NCBI GenBank assembly: GCA_003231035.1
Contig: QIHU01000436.1
Location: 1-7,781 of the forward strand
Direction of reading: 5' to 3'
From: Acidobacteriota bacterium
GTDB taxonomy: Bacteria; Acidobacteriota; Thermoanaerobaculia; Multivoradales; SZUA-115
Length of the DNA stretch: 7,781 nucleotides
Shown here: positions 6,359-7,781 of the stretch, piece by piece
Position numbering within the stretch: the stretch's first letter is position 1
Layout: every line of letters begins with the position of its first letter
The notes under the pieces: model-generated
Databases searched by the model: none
Told to the model about the DNA's origin: nothing
The model's input: the letters and a program-made list of their open reading frames with translations, nothing else
Program-made: the position numbers and the translations under genes

Positions 6359-6374
6359 GATCCACCGACCTTTC

Positions 6375-6398
6375 CCGCGGCGTCTTCCTGCGCCGCGG
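6375..6398. terminator. GC-rich hairpin between convergent genes
   Basis: CCGCGGCG (6375-6382) and CGCCGCGG (6391-6398) are perfect reverse complements around an 8-base loop. It lies in the 70-base gap between the anti-sigma stop (6358) and the metH stop (6429), where a bidirectional terminator is expected. Neither strand has a clear T-run after it, so intrinsic termination is only plausible. Confidence 0.45.
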
Positions 6399-6428
6399 CA
6401 GTCTCCCCGCACTCAGAACTCAAACAGT

Positions 6429-7781
<1,353 letters not shown>

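Overview
The window reads as a chromosomal segment of a Gram-negative, fairly GC-rich bacterium. The evidence is a predicted lipoprotein, a TolC-type outer-membrane protein start, an ECF sigma / anti-sigma pair and a cobalamin-dependent methionine synthase. A large TPR-CHAT lipoprotein next to such a sigma pair recalls Acidobacteriota, Myxococcota and similar phyla with expanded signalling, but the sequence alone does not fix the phylum.

Layout. Four genes lie on the minus strand in the left part and are read from about 4690 towards 1: a 1135-residue TPR-CHAT lipoprotein (4691-1284), a 72-residue acidic protein (1204-986), a 164-residue four-helix membrane protein (913-419), and the start of a TolC-family gene that leaves the window (265-1). 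Divergent from them, on the plus strand, are an ECF sigma factor (4926-5474) and a membrane-bound anti-sigma factor (5525-6358). The right end holds the last 450 codons of metH on the minus strand (7781-6429), convergent with the anti-sigma gene. A GC-rich hairpin lies in the 70-base gap between them.

How the genes may work together. The sigma/anti-sigma pair looks like an envelope-sensing switch. The 234-base divergent region is the natural place for it to control the CHAT operon; this is inference, and no convincing ECF promoter was found. The CHAT protein keeps both residues of its predicted protease dyad and, as a lipoprotein, should sit on the periplasmic side of a membrane. The two small genes behind it share a short motif, QPPV[A/S]PP. 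It occurs once at the very C-terminus of the 72-residue protein and twice in the membrane protein, each time ahead of a transmembrane hairpin. The three copies use largely different synonymous codons, so the peptide appears to be what is kept. This CHAT / acidic peptide / duplicated membrane hairpin set is the most novel part of the window.

Transcript-level structure is also present: an 18-bp hairpin between the membrane gene and the TolC gene, and a terminator-like hairpin with a T-run that overlaps the stop codon of the 72-residue gene and competes with a second hairpin. metH appears to be unrelated housekeeping flank.
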